Source: Paracamarosporium sp. OC-R06-R3 (Eukaryota; Ascomycota; Dothideomycetes; Pleosporales; Didymosphaeriaceae). From it: a stretch of DNA of 64,000 nucleotides. Positions within the stretch are counted from its first letter, which is position 1. Each line of letters begins with the position of its first letter. Where the stretch lies: NCBI GenBank assembly GCA_019828545.1, contig JACVRA010000203.1:124001-188000 (forward strand), given 5' to 3'. The notes under the pieces were generated by a model. It was not told the DNA's origin, ran no database searches, and was given only the letters and a program-made list of their open reading frames with translations. The position numbers and the translations under genes were made by a program. Positions 26,651 to 38,089 of the stretch are shown here, piece by piece.

Positions 26651-27080
26651 CCTTTTCTCTACCAGCCAATCTTACTACGCGTTAGCCATGTTGAAATTTA
26701 TTGAAACACCTACCGACGAGATCATCCATACCACAGGGCAACCCCAAATGTTCCAAGCTCAACGGGGTCAGTGAGCAAATGACCCTAATAATCAACATTG
26801 TCACCGCGCAGCTGCCCGACCCGCTTCTGCGACTGAATCCATAAATATGGTTGAGGCATATTACCGGACAGAGAAAAACGGCGCGGACGTTGATTGGGAG
26901 GCGGTGTTCACGCTGAGTCTGTTACACTTGCAGGGCCCTTGGAGTTTGTTGCTAACATGTCACTCCAGTACAAAAAAGAGCCGCAATCCCATCCATCATC
27001 ACCTCAGGACACGCCTCCAAAGTGATGATTGATACCACACTACTTATACCCCCTTCAAGCACGAAGGTACGGATATGCCG
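26651..27080. other. Spacer inside the decayed island
   Basis: No open model; several stops in all frames. It may hold eroded coding sequence linking the two coiled-coil remnants. Confidence 0.35.
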
Positions 27081-28227
27081 TCATTTGAGACGTTTGCTGA
27101 CCCCATTACCGCTCTGGGCAAAAAATGAGGGATGGTCCGAATCTGCTTCTGGGACATGTTGCTCGACTCCATCAAGCCCTGCGTCTAATCGATCATACAT
27201 GTGTTTGATAGATTGCAGCACCATCGCCAAGTCTGTCTTCAGTCCCATAACATCTTGTTGGATGTTCGCACCCGTGGTCGTTGCGGTTTCCACGGCTTGT
27301 CGCATGCCATCTACCGTCCCCTCCAGGTGACCGGAGTTGTCTTCATGATTCTTCTCAAAGCCACTGATCCTGAAAATGGCCCCTTGGATTGAGCTACGAA
27401 CCTCTGCTGCATTTTGTACGTTGTGTTCGTGAACACTCTTGGCTATCGCTCTCATCGTGCCATCGATGCTCTTCAAGATGCTTGGCTCCATCAGCAAACT
27501 GACTGGAGTGTGATGAATTTCCGTATTGGTATTCAACTCACCCCGCAACTGTCAACTGTACGTAGCCGTCAACATAGTTCTTCATCGCAGCATCCTTGTC
27601 CAGCTCATGAAGCTTGATCTTGTTCAGCTTGTCTAGGATGCTCTCGCGAAACTCGGCGGGCTGCGCATCTAGAGCGGCAGAATCTTCTCGGGGAGTTTAG
27701 AGCGTGTTGAGCATATCATGGAGAGACGTTGTCCTGTTCTCAAACGCCGCAATCTAGAAGGCATGAGAGATCCTACGAGTATTTGACCGGGCAAAGAAAA
27801 CACTCACCATTCTATTCAGCGTTTTGTCAGTGGGACGTGGCTTCCCCGGTAGATCCTCCTTCCGTGTATCAAGCAGCGGCTCGTCATTTTGCGGATGTGG
27901 ACCTGCAGACGCGGCGAGACTAGGGCCACTGGACGTCAGTTCAACTTGGTTTTGGCCACTAGGGCAATGTGTGCTCAGAGCTGTAAGATCGATCCTTTGC
28001 TGGCTGGGGTGGCCGGCTGCGCACACATCTGGCTGATGAGTCGTATACGTCACCACCGAGGGTTCAGCGCTTGCTACACGGACCAGGACGGGACTATGAA
28101 GTACTTGAATGGATTGAGTGCCATGACGGGATGCAGAGGCATCACCCTTTGGGCACTTCTGCTTCGGCTTGGGAATGGGAATGGGTGACGGCGGGATTAG
28201 GTCGTTGGCGGACGGGAGTAGGTCCAT
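27081..28227 (-). pseudogene. Three-exon coiled-coil protein with one premature stop
   Basis: Exons are 28227-27808, 27753-27542 and 27498-27081 with GT-AG introns of 54 and 43 bp. They join in phase to 350 codons including the stop. The only defect is TAA at 27697-27699 in exon 2 (NTL-stop-TPREDS), which CAA would repair. The N-terminal 130 residues are proline/serine-rich and probably disordered. The rest is helical (EFRESILDKLNKIKLHELDKD, then ILKSIDGTMRAIAKSVHEHN and GLKTDLAMVLQSIKHMYDRL) and resembles a chain of coiled-coil segments. I do not recognise the family. Confidence 0.5.
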
Positions 28228-28966
28228 GACTAGAGTGTTGACGTGAACTTGCAAGACAATTTCAGAGAAATATGGAGACGGAGAGAAGGTTTTCGGAAGT
28301 GGAAAGTGTCGAGAGGTGTCATAGTGGTGTGTTACGCACGGGGCGCGCACCTTCCTGCAAAGCCTGACCGAGTCACCGAGCGTGGACGTGGATTGCACCG
28401 AGCGTTTGAAAGCACACACGATTCGAGACTTCGAAAGACAGAGCCGCAGCCGTCGCGACTCTACTGTGAGTCTGTACCCGAGACCCGCTGTTCTGACTTC
28501 TAATCGCACATGGACAGAGGACGAGAAGACCTCGACAGACCGTAATGTTGTTTTGTGAAAGTTAGGGGAGACATTTTGAGAGCAGAGTGCACTCGGTACA
28601 GTCAAAGACTACACTAGCTATATTAAACGGGCTACTGAAAACCTATATTCATTCAGCTATTCTTAATACAAGTGTTCGAATCAGACAAAGTACGAGGCCC
28701 ATCATCCCTCACCCAGTGAAGAATGAATACATGCCAGACCCGTATCCTCCAGTCTGTATTTCGAGCTTTCTTTTTGATGCCTGGGGTTCTCAGGTTCATC
28801 CTCTGACTTGGACTCATTTTTTCTCCTTTCACTTCCTCTTTCCCCTCCGGTCCGGATCTCACCAGTGTCTGCCCTTCCAACACGGCCAGCATTGCGTCGC
28901 GAAGACGCGAGGATGGCAACCTCTCTCGTGGGATACCAAACGCTTTGAGTGCGAATGAATATCTTT
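28228..28966. other. Spacer inside the decayed island
   Basis: An upstream extension of the coiled-coil frame runs to 28605 without credible start or domain. No other gene seen. Confidence 0.35.
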
Positions 28967-29689
28967 CTAGTGTTGCTTCCTCGGTCTATCCCAGGTCAAT
29001 ATCATCCAAGAACTAAGAGAAGAGTTCTTCACCTCAACCATCTCGATTTGCGCTGCATTGATATTTCGCTTGGATGACCATTTTTTTCCTCTTGCGCTTT
29101 TCGCCCATACTAGGGCCTTTTTATCCATCGTTAAGATTTCCAATCTACGGTTTCCGCGCTCAACGGTGGAGAGCGTTACCAAGTGGTACATGCGTACCCT
29201 TGTGATTCTGGAAACGAAATCTGGGTTTCGTCCTTTGTGGAGCATTTGACCGTAGACGATGACTGTGGGCAAACTGTCCCGGGGAATGCCCATCTGAAAA
29301 GTCGCTCTCAATGCCCATGCGTATGTGGATGGCGGCCAGGGTCCGCTGTATCTCAGGCTCGACACGTTTCCATCCATCACATCCACGCCGAGCACGCCCG
29401 ATCAACCACGGACGTTTAATGAGCAGCAGGCGATGCGGCAGCCTTGTGGTCTTGTTATGTGCTTCAGTGACAAGCAAGGCACCGTTATTGACCTGGAAAA
29501 AGTCCCCTAGGAGGTAAAGTTGCTCGCCATTACGGACATAGAGTCCTTGGGCACCACACCAGCAAAGCGATGAGGTGGCGGCGCTACAATGTGTGGTGGA
29601 GCGGTCAAGAGAGGGGTGAAGGCGTCGGGAAGGCCAGGCTCGTTCGCGTGCGACTCCTGCTTATCTGCTAATCCGATCTGTTTCTTCAT
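28967..29689 (-). pseudogene. Unrecognised gene remnant, frameshifted
   Basis: An ATG at 29689 opens a frame (MKKQIGLADKQES) that can be joined through a possible 41 bp intron to a segment with TEAHNKTTRLPHRLLLIKRPW and EIQRTLAAIHIRMGIESD. The continuing coding-like sequence (TVIVYGQMLHKGRNPDFVSRI to WDRPRKQH) is in another frame with no fitting intron. A single indel near 29285 would explain this. No known domain. Confidence 0.35.
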
Positions 29690-29911
29690 GGAGAAGGCTG
29701 TGGTATAACTTCGGTGTAGGAAATATGTAATACCAAACATTTTCGCATCATCAACCAAACTCAATACAGAGAATATTTCAACCCGAACGAGGTTATAGAA
29801 GATCACCACAGCCAGGTAGTACTAAATATAACGAGCACGGAACTGATGATTCTAGAGGATTGCTCCTATCGAGGCCGGTATTTCTGGTTGCAACCAACCC
29901 ACATTTAAGAA
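29690..29911. other. Short spacer between divergent small genes
   Basis: No feature seen apart from low-complexity AT-rich sequence. Confidence 0.35.
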
Positions 29912-30279
29912 ATGGCCTGTGGCGATATTGGGTTTTGCATGGGTCAGTACCTAGCCAAAATCTTCGAGAACCTTAGGGTAGAAATGGCTTCATTCCGGGA
30001 TTCCCTAGATGATTTCATGAAGCGCGTGGAAACAAGTGTGTATCCAAGTAAGTAATAACTCCAGCAGGCTCGTAGACTAAGAATATTCACTAACATCTAC
30101 AGGACGGGTCATTGCCCACGGAGAGGGATCTAGTGGCGCATGAAGACGGGGATATAACGTTTGAGGCATCGAAGATGTGGAGCTGGTATGGTTTAAGGAT
30201 CATGGAAACATGCAACCATTTTGCAATTCAGGCGTTCGGCTGGAACAACGGCCCAATGGCGGGCCAGCCAACTAGATAA
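29912..30279 (+). CDS. Small orphan protein, two exons (tentative)
   Basis: Exons are 29912-30037 and 30103-30279 with a 65 bp intron (donor GTGTAT, acceptor CTACAG), giving 100 residues. The first exon encodes an amphipathic helix (LAKIFENLRVEMASFRDSLDDFMKR). The second contains MWSWYGLRIMETCNHFAIQAFGW. An alternative donor at GTAAGT gives a different, shorter end. No family recognised. Confidence 0.3.
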
Positions 30280-31339
30280 CAATAGATCTCTCTCGACATC
30301 TTCTCAAAGCAGAGATGTCTCCATCATAATCCCCAGTACTGTGTCCACATCCAGATTTGTTGGAGTTTAGAGCTCTAATCAGCCTGGAAACGCCATGGCA
30401 AATTCTGCATTGAAAGATGCTTTGAAATTCTTTAGCTTGTACAAACCAGATGCAATGTCGGTACCCTGCGCAGTAAATAGCTGCTTGCGGCAAAATAGCA
30501 ACAGGAAACATAAGGAACAAAAGAAGGAAACACCACCGAGAGACCAGTTGACCCTAAACCTCGGGGAAGGTCTGTGTTATCTGCAGGCAAAGCTTCATCG
30601 CGTCGTCGTATCTTATCTCGAGCTGTCCTATACGCTTGGATTGCGACCTTATGATCTGGTGCAGACCCATGATAACCACTTCCACAAATTTGACAAGCTC
30701 AAGCGCAGTGCATAGTATCGATTTGATATGATTGTCGCTTTTCATTCCTGCTGCTCAATACGCTTTTGGCACAGCCGAATTTTGTTCTGTAGAGCATTCG
30801 CGGCGAAGGTTAGTTAGCGACCGGGTCAGTTGTTACTATAGGTGCTCAACTGTGGTCTTCTCAGCCTTCAGCATCTTATATTTACAATCCAGATGTGAAG
30901 TCGGTACTCTGCACAATGGGGAGCTGTTTGCGGGGAAATATTGGAATAGGAAATAGAGGGAGCATAGTGTTCTTGTGTTGAGTACAAAACCTAGCTGTGC
31001 CTGCAGCGCCACCGAAGGAGACACGTATGTTTGGCAGTTCTGTGAGTGCCGTACCTAATATGAATTCAAGGTGCTTCTTCCATATCTGAGACCAGAGGCT
31101 AGAACCGTTTTGCAACCATATCCATGCCTGCGCCATCCCAAACATGCTGCAATTTTCCGCCACATAACTTAAGTCCGCCCAAAAAGCATGCCCTATACCA
31201 TCCTGAGACACCTTCATCTACACCATGATATCCATCTCTGATCGTTGAGCTGTGGTGACCTCACCTAGTCGAAACCAATTTTCTATGTCGTTTAGCGAAA
31301 TCGTTGGGCAACGGGGCATTTTCAACCAACTATACGTAC
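30280..31339. other. Intergenic inside the island
   Basis: About 1.06 kb with short frames on both strands and no supported gene. Confidence 0.4.
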
Positions 31340-32059
31340 TTAATCCTTCTGGCTTTCGAAAAAGTCGTCATGACGATGTTTCTTGGGATTGTCGATTTCG
31401 GCCGTAGGTGTGTCTTCTACATCAAGGTCGCTCTCTGCACCATCGACTGCGTCAGAGTCTTCGTCCACTCTTGCCGCAAGGCGATCAGATCCAGATCCAG
31501 GTTCAGGGTCATCCTCTTTTCCGCCACTAGAGTCTTGATTTGTTGTGGGGGCAGCCGCCTTGGGAATCCGTTCCAGCACCTCGACAAGAACCTTGAAACC
31601 TTCACCCCGCTTGAAATCGATGAACTCATCCCGGCGACCGCACCAGACGAAGGCAAACATGGCGAGCGCTCGAAGCTCTGTGAACCATCTGAGCGATTCG
31701 GTATCAGTAGAACTTGGATACTCGTAACGGAGAGGTGGTAAGCAGTCGAAAGGCGGGAGGTATTTAGTCTTCCTGTAGGCAAGTTCCAGGTTCTTGTGTA
31801 TGATTTTCAATTGCCCTTGGGCCTGGTTATTGAAGACGAACATGGTGTTGACGTCCTTTTCGTCGAGACGTACCCATACTGGTGCGCCGTTGTGAAGTTT
31901 TGCACTACCAACCTTGATCCAGGTGTTTTGGTCATCCGTGTTATCGCTCCAGAACACAAACGTGGATGTGGGTGGGATGTAGTCAGTCAGACCAGGAGAT
32001 GCCTTTTCCAGGCGATCCTCCAAATCATCACGAGTATATTTCTGGTTTCCTCGAGGCAT
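31340..32059 (-). CDS. Orphan protein with acidic tail; paralog of remnant at 37.4-38.1 kb
   Basis: A single exon of 239 residues. ATG at 32059 is used; the frame extends three codons further only through TTG. The first about 165 residues look folded (STFVFWSDNTDDQNTWIKVG, VWVRLDEKDVNTMFVFN, AMFAFVWCGRRDEFIDFKRG). The last about 75 are Asp/Glu/Ser-rich (GGKEDDPEPGSGSD, ESDLDVEDTPTAE) with a basic end, a layout common in nuclear proteins. A ruined copy exists on the other strand 5.4 kb away, including the same MPR start and a close match to MFAFVWC...FKVLVEVLE. Function unknown. Confidence 0.6.
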   Translation of the reverse strand: MPRGNQKYTRDDLEDRLEKASPGLTDYIPPTSTFVFWSDNTDDQNTWIKVGSAKLHNGAPVWVRLDEKDVNTMFVFNNQAQGQLKIIHKNLELAYRKTKYLPPFDCLPPLRYEYPSSTDTESLRWFTELRALAMFAFVWCGRRDEFIDFKRGEGFKVLVEVLERIPKAAAPTTNQDSSGGKEDDPEPGSGSDRLAARVDEDSDAVDGAESDLDVEDTPTAEIDNPKKHRHDDFFESQKD

Positions 32060-33780
32060 TTTCAATCTCTTCGGGAAGTTTCCTTAGCTGTGACTGTATT
32101 AGCTATTGACTGACTTCGCTATGAGGTTCAGTTTATGTGCTCGGATTTGAGCACGTGGGCTTGGGTACGGCACAGGATTCTGCTCTGATCGGTTGGTGTA
32201 AGAAATGTGTAGGAGAGATGGTTGAAGGATGGTTAGGTCGCGATTATATAGCTAGGTAGTCGTTACACCAGTGAAAGAACACTCGGGTGAAGTTCGAAGT
32301 CAACACAAACGGCTCACCTTCCATTGTGGCCATAGTTGACAATGAGTGATGGACTCTCGCAGTAGGTGATGTTGTGCACGGTTGCAGGCGAGGAGGGTTT
32401 GCAGCCTGGATCCATGCACATGACCTGTTCCAGTTCCACATATGGCACCGCGGAAAGGCGTTGCGGTGTGTGCCGTCCCAGTCCGGGCATGCGTGTGTCT
32501 CGTTGTACTATGTCGTGATTGATGAATGAGTCATCCCTCCAACCTCTACAGCCAGATTTCACACTCAGCGAAGGCGCAACATGCAGCATGTCAAACGAGC
32601 CTCGCAACGTGATTGGCGAACTCTTGTAAGACTTTTTCACCGACATGCAAAGGGCTACAGAGGGCGGCGCCGTTTGCGCGTGACATTGCCCCAGCAGTAA
32701 GCACGGAGCACATTTCCAATGAAGAGGTCTGTGAGAACCTCGAGAAAGAAGATATGGAGGGGCCCCAGAGCTTCCTATCGGCGCCTCTCAGTACCACGTC
32801 CATTGCGGGGATTCCTGCATTGTTTGGCATTGTGCTGCCGGTCCGTCCGCAGCACTCTCCATATGTCGGCTGCCTGACTACGTACAATGGCTTGATTGAA
32901 AACTCATTGAGAAAGAGCTGCATGGATCACGCGCACTCCAAGGAGCCGACATCATGTCCCTCAAAGCCGTCTCTCGACAGATCCTCTTTTCCATGAATAT
33001 TTGTGTTCTGCATGCGATAATCTGCAGAGATGTTCCTGTACAGTACCTGCATAGTGAGGCATCTGGAGGGGGCTCAATGGGTTATAGAAGAGCCAAGTTC
33101 CCCATATGGGAATAAGGAGCGGGCAGTACAGCCGGTCATCCACATCCAGGTACACCTGGCCGACAAAGATGAACATGGACTCACAGCCGCGTAGTGCACT
33201 ATTCTTAACACTCGTCTCCATGAGTACGTAGAAGGTAAGGACCCTACCTTTGCGCTTGGTGTAGATTCGTAGCATGTGTAGCCCGGCGACGTTGTGGCAT
33301 TGCACAGCTCGGGAAAGGGCTACTGCAAGTATCTCATCATTAAGGGCTCGACGAGTAGCGGGTAGCGCATCGAGTAGCTGTGGACTTTCTGCGACGAACT
33401 GAATCAGCATACCCTAGCACACCCCTACAACGCCAGTAGCTACCCGCTCCGCCAAAGTGGGCTATTCGAAACGATGCTACTACCACCTCCAACAGAATCG
33501 ATACCATGTAAGCTCCAATTGGCTGATGAATCTCATCGAGGCAATCTGCAAGGAGGCGTTCAACTCCAGGTTTTGCCTTGCCCAGGTTGTCGTCGCGCAG
33601 CTGTTCGCACCTGCCCAGGCATCGGTCGGAGAAATCATAGTCACCCGGCTAGCTGAAGGTGTGGCTGTGTGTTCGTGTCAAATGCAGTGCTCATCGATTT
33701 ATGATAGGTCACATCACGTCTGGCGTTGGTATGAGCTTTCAGAATGCAGGCTAGAACAATATAAGCGCGCTTGATTTCAC
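32060..33780. other. Island segment with unsupported frames
   Basis: A minus-strand frame at 32961-33410 (about 149 residues, including LRIYTKRKGRVLTFYVLM and VYLDVDDRLYCPLLIPIWG) has coding-like composition but no recognised domain, no start context worth trusting and no clear splice partner. Overlapping frames at 32591-32923 on both strands are likely shadows. This may be an eroded gene. Confidence 0.3.
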
Positions 33781-34110
33781 ATCCAAAGGTATGCTGCAGT
33801 TCTCCTACAACATCGTAAACGATATGTTGTTCTATCTGAATGTTGACTGGGAACTGGAACAATGTGAGAAGCAACTAGAAGAGTAGGAACGACTGAAGGA
33901 GAAGCACCAGGCCAACTTGGAGCTGTCAAAGTTCTTCGACTATGTGCTAATGGAACAAGAGGTATATCGAAAGGCTATGAGGGAGCTCATGAAGATGTCT
34001 GAGGCGGTAGAATCCCTCCGGCTCACGCTAGAATAGATGGAGGAATCGCCATGAGTGGGTGCGCAGCCGTCCTCGTCGATGTATCAATAGGAATTGAAGC
34101 CATTCTGAGA
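33781..34110 (+). pseudogene. Coiled-coil fragment with multiple premature stops
   Basis: One frame reads as continuous protein (MLQFSYNIVNDMLFYLNVDWE, then ERLKEKHQANLELSKFFDYV and KAMRELMKMSEAVESLRL). It is interrupted by TAG at 33884, TAG at 34034, TGA at 34052 and TAG at 34088. Three of these are where CAG would restore glutamine in a coiled coil. It may be the 5' part of the SNF2-associated remnant downstream. Confidence 0.4.
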
Positions 34111-34160
34111 GCAGTGTAATCTTTGATGATGCAGGCCTAGTTCTAGAACCACAAATACTG

Positions 34161-34260
34161 AACTGTAACTACAACCATAAGTATTGAGCCATAATCACAA
34201 GTATTGAGCTATAATCACAAGTATCGAGCCATAACCACAAGTGTTGAGTCATAACCATAA
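34161..34260 (+). repeat. 20-bp minisatellite
   Basis: Four clear units of 20 bp (34181-34200, 34201-34220, 34221-34240, 34241-34260) follow the consensus GTATTGAGCCATAATCACAA. A degenerate unit is at 34161-34180 and traces lie just upstream. Differences between units are almost all C/T. Confidence 0.85.
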
Positions 34261-34862
34261 TGTTTATAGTAGTGAGGTAACGAGTGAATCGAAACAATAA
34301 AGGTTTCGAGGCTACAGGCCTACGACTCACACGCAAGCCGGGCTTCCGAGACCGGAAACGATCAAAACATTGTATCGCCGCTGATAGCGCAAAACAGCAT
34401 GCAGGGATACAGAGTGGCGACAAGGCGGGGTACGTCGAACCAATCTCTTCCGAAAGTGACGGTCAAGGAAATTGCGTGAAGTAGAAGCCAATGAAGGACT
34501 GTATATTTATCTAAGTAAGGAGGCTAGAAGTCACCTGCTTATCTCTCCAATCGGGGTGCCGTGCTACGGGGGCAGATGATCACTATACCGCCTCATCGTC
34601 GACAAACACCCACCTACACGTGACAGAGCGGTTCCATGGAAGTAACAGAGCCTCCGCCATCTTACACCACTATAAATGCATGCCGGCTGCAAGACTCTTT
34701 TGCTTCGATCCACCGCACCCTCAAAAAGCGTACCATCTTCGAATGCACGGGTTCAGTAAAACGACAACCCCATGGACAGTTCTTAGGACAGCAAAGAAAC
34801 GGGGGAGGAGGTGGCCTACAAGGTCTTGAGGCAACCCTCGAAGCGGTGTAAAACAAGAAGCC
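34261..34862. other. Island spacer
   Basis: Short frames only. One at 34636-34851 may be an eroded 5' exon of the SNF2-like remnant, but no splice join was found. Confidence 0.3.
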
Positions 34863-36986
34863 ATGACACCACTCTCATACAAGCAACGCGTCACAGATGA
34901 CGAAATCATCAAATCGGGGTCGTTTCGGTTGTCCAAGAGACGCGACCTTGACGACGGGTCCACTAAAAATGGAAACCACGACCATGATCAGTGTCATGAA
35001 CGAGGTTTGGCGGTAATCCTTCCCAGGAACGCGTGCACAGTAACTCTGGATGGAGTCAAATATACGGTTTATCCCGCGGATGTCATGGCGTTGATGCTAG
35101 ATTCAGAATAGACCCGCGGCGCATGGGTCTTAGCGATGGGTTCACTCCCATATAAGTTCAACCTGTTGAGCTGCCAGGTCTTGAAAAGTAGAGATGAAAA
35201 AACCCAACAAGCGCATTACCTCGACCAGATCGATGTCGTGTTTTGCTGCATCGTCTCCATTGGAAGCCACACACCAGTGCAAGTGCTCAATGCACGACTG
35301 CGGACGGAACACATCGTTAGAGCACATACGACGACAGGAGAAGAAGTTGGTGATGACCGGGATGCTCTCCAAACACATGACATGATTCTGGGCCGCCGCC
35401 GCCAAAGACTGTTTCGCTATACGCCGATACCCATGCCCACGTTTAAGGCAATGGCCCTAGTAAGTTCAGACAGATGAGCTTCAGCCTGGCTAACTGGCAA
35501 TAGGAGAAAGCTGGTTCCAAGAGCATGGGGCTGTTTCGAAAACTGATGAATGTGCTCACCACGGGGAGCCGATACCCCCACGGCTGGGGCATATCGACAC
35601 TCTCTGTGCATCCTATTCACGCCCTGCAAAGTCTCGCCGGAGGGGAAGCTCCAAGACCGCCTCTGGATAGTCCCACTTTCACATTCACACCGGAAGACAG
35701 CTACCAGCAAATAAGACACAACACTTCAACTAGCTCCCCAAAAAAAGTGAATATGGCGGTGCAGCAGTTGTAGTTTGAGATATCAGAGATGTAACAACGC
35801 CTCAAGCACATGGAACGTCAGCATCAGGGAGCAATAGGACAGTTAAATCGTCAGAGCGAAGCTGAAGTAGAGGCCGCGAATAAGGAGCATAGCCGTACCC
35901 GGACTGAGCTGGAACGGCTGAAGAACGAGAAGAACGAAATCGAGAAGCGCTCGAGCCTGGCTTTCGAAGAGGGAAAAAGGCGCAAGGCCATCGTGAATGC
36001 AGAGCTAGTTAGGTTCATCCAAAGAGCGGACCGGAACCTTCCGTTGAAATTGAAGACTCAGCGCGCTGCGCTTAAGCATATCCGACTACGACGACGAGTC
36101 TGATGGACTCCCGAATGTACTGGAGATCCTAAACAGATGCCGCCTTATCAGCTACCATCCGCAGATTGATCTGTATGGTCACTCAGGCCTGCGAGGAACG
36201 AAGGGAACCGAGCGGATACGGATACCCAAGGGAATTTGGGACTCCCGACTATAGCAGTTCACAGTTGCCGAATCCAGCCCAGATAGCGCTCGGTTGAACA
36301 CGACGTTACACCTGCTCAAGAAGCGATACTCCGAGCACACCGGAGTAAAGACGACCGTCTTCAGCCCCTTTGTTCGGGCGAACGACCTTATCGCCCTCAA
36401 GATACGAAAACACATTAGAGATAATAAGGGCAGTTCAAAGGTATTCATGATCCATGGCTCCAAAAACACCCACATCCACAAACGACAAGATGTGCTTGAT
36501 GCACTCAGCAGCGCGCCCGTAGGATCGATACTTGTGGCGACCACAAAGGTCCTACAAGAGGGACTCAATATAACATGCGCGAACCAGATTTTGTTTGTGG
36601 GCGTGACATGGGCGCCGGTCAACGAACTCCAGGCTTTATCTCGCGCGTAGAGACACGGTCAAACGCGAGAGGTTATTGTTGACTACCTTAAGGCACGCAA
36701 TGCCATCGACCGCAACATGTGGGAAACCAGGGGGCGAAAGGAGTACTACGAATTCGTCGCAGTCGACGGGGAACCAGGTCAAAAGCAGCAGCAGAACTCG
36801 AAACCTCAGTACGACAAGGCGATCCTGAGAAGCGAAATATGGGATAAGTTTGATGCGAGGCACCCCGACCCAAAACGGGCTCGATTCGGAGACCACGTCG
36901 CCGCATTCGACAAGCGCCTACCGTTTGCAGACTGGCTACCATCACAGGATGTGTTTGCTGATAGGGCATCCTACGGGATGTTCTAG
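34863..36986 (+). pseudogene. SNF2-type helicase remnant with coiled coil and five premature stops
   Basis: Exon-like blocks are 34863-35459, a 44 bp intron (35460-35503, GTAAGT...CTAAC...TAG), 35504 to about 36080, then a block from about 36060 to 36986 in another frame. The second block is coiled coil (QRLKHMERQHQGAIGQLNRQ, RTELERLKNEKNEIEKR). The last block is a SNF2/Swi2 helicase C-terminal domain: KTTVFSPFVRANDLIAL, SKVFMIHGS, motif V region GSILVATTKVLQEGLNITCA, WAPVNE, and motif VI QALSRA-stop-RHGQTREV. Stops are TAG 35109, TAG 35771, TAA 35792, TAG 36252 and TAG 36648; all five are explained by CAG or CAA going to TAG or TAA. The helicase N-terminal half with the ATP-binding motifs is not seen. 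The gene is dead as it stands. Confidence 0.65.
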
Positions 36987-37431
36987 ATTGGTCACCACCA
37001 TCAATAGGAAGGAAGAGATAGCGACAGCATGCTCCTATCAGGGAAGTCAAATATCCGATAATCGGGTCGTGGTAGGGTGGCATATACGGGTGTCTTGTTC
37101 GTTCAAATTCATGGAAATGGAATAGGTCAGCTCGATGAATGGACTGCACATTTGTATTCTCCTATTATAGACATCACAGATTGTATTCGCTCGATAGCTC
37201 AACTGCATATGCAAATGTGGATCGAAAAATGGAGACGAAAATGCACACATGCACACCTTTGTCATATCCATATCTAGGTCGAGTGTGTTCACTGGTAGAT
37301 GAAGATTTGTCGTTAGCTATCTTTCTTCAACACCTCTTCTAGCACCAGAACCACACTCAGATCCACAATACATACTAGTAAGTAGATGTTGCCTTATTCA
37401 ACCCAACAAGCGCATGCTGATACACAGAGGA

Positions 37432-38089
37432 ATGCCACGTAGAAATCTCAGATACAACAAAGTCGAATTCGTGGCCATTTTGGAAGATGCACTCCCTGGG
37501 ATCATGTACCAAATCACTTCCACTCCTACGATGATGGCAATCTTTCCGTCAGGGCCGGACACGCTAGGCTGTTGGATAGGCACCGATATACCTCCGGTTC
37601 CGTAGAATAGAACACACCATTCTCCGCTACAATGACAATCTGTGGTTCTGTGACAAGAATAGAGAACTTCTCCGCATCCAGACCGACTTTGGGGGCTTAT
37701 ACAAGTACCTACCGCGTCTTCACCTACAATCCAGCTACTCCGAAGGTATTACCTAGTATACTGAGTCTTGAGCAGTCACAATGTTTGAATTTGCCTGGTG
37801 CAACTATAGAGATCACTTCATCGACCTCTATCGCGGCAAAGGACTCAGGGTACTGATGGAGGTACTGGACGTGTTCCTGACCAGGCGGTCATTGATGATC
37901 TGGTTTCCACTGACATCAATATCGAAGACGGTGTGGCTGCAGACGTGGGCAGACGTGGATGTAGGCACGAGCGACGGCGAGGGCGAGGACAACCTGGGAG
38001 CAGACATGGATGCGGACTCGAGTAGCTATGATGACGAGGAGAACGAGAATGCTCTTCGTGGATCGAAAATGGCTCTAGCCAAGAAGTAG
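37432..38089 (+). pseudogene. Decayed paralog of the 31.3-32.1 kb orphan
   Basis: It starts MPRRNLRYN, matching MPRGNQKYT of the intact copy. It continues with KYLP (near 37706), and ends with a block MFEFAWCNYRDHFIDLYRG and GLRVLMEVLD that aligns with MFAFVWCGRRDEFIDFKRG and GFKVLVEVLE. The acidic tail (GEGEDNLGADMDADSSSYDDE) is also kept. At least one stop and one frame change separate the two ends. It lies on the opposite strand to the intact copy. Confidence 0.6.

Noticed and set aside
34161..34260. CRISPR-like array
   Set aside because: The 20-bp units are directly adjacent with no spacers and the genome is eukaryotic; it is a minisatellite.
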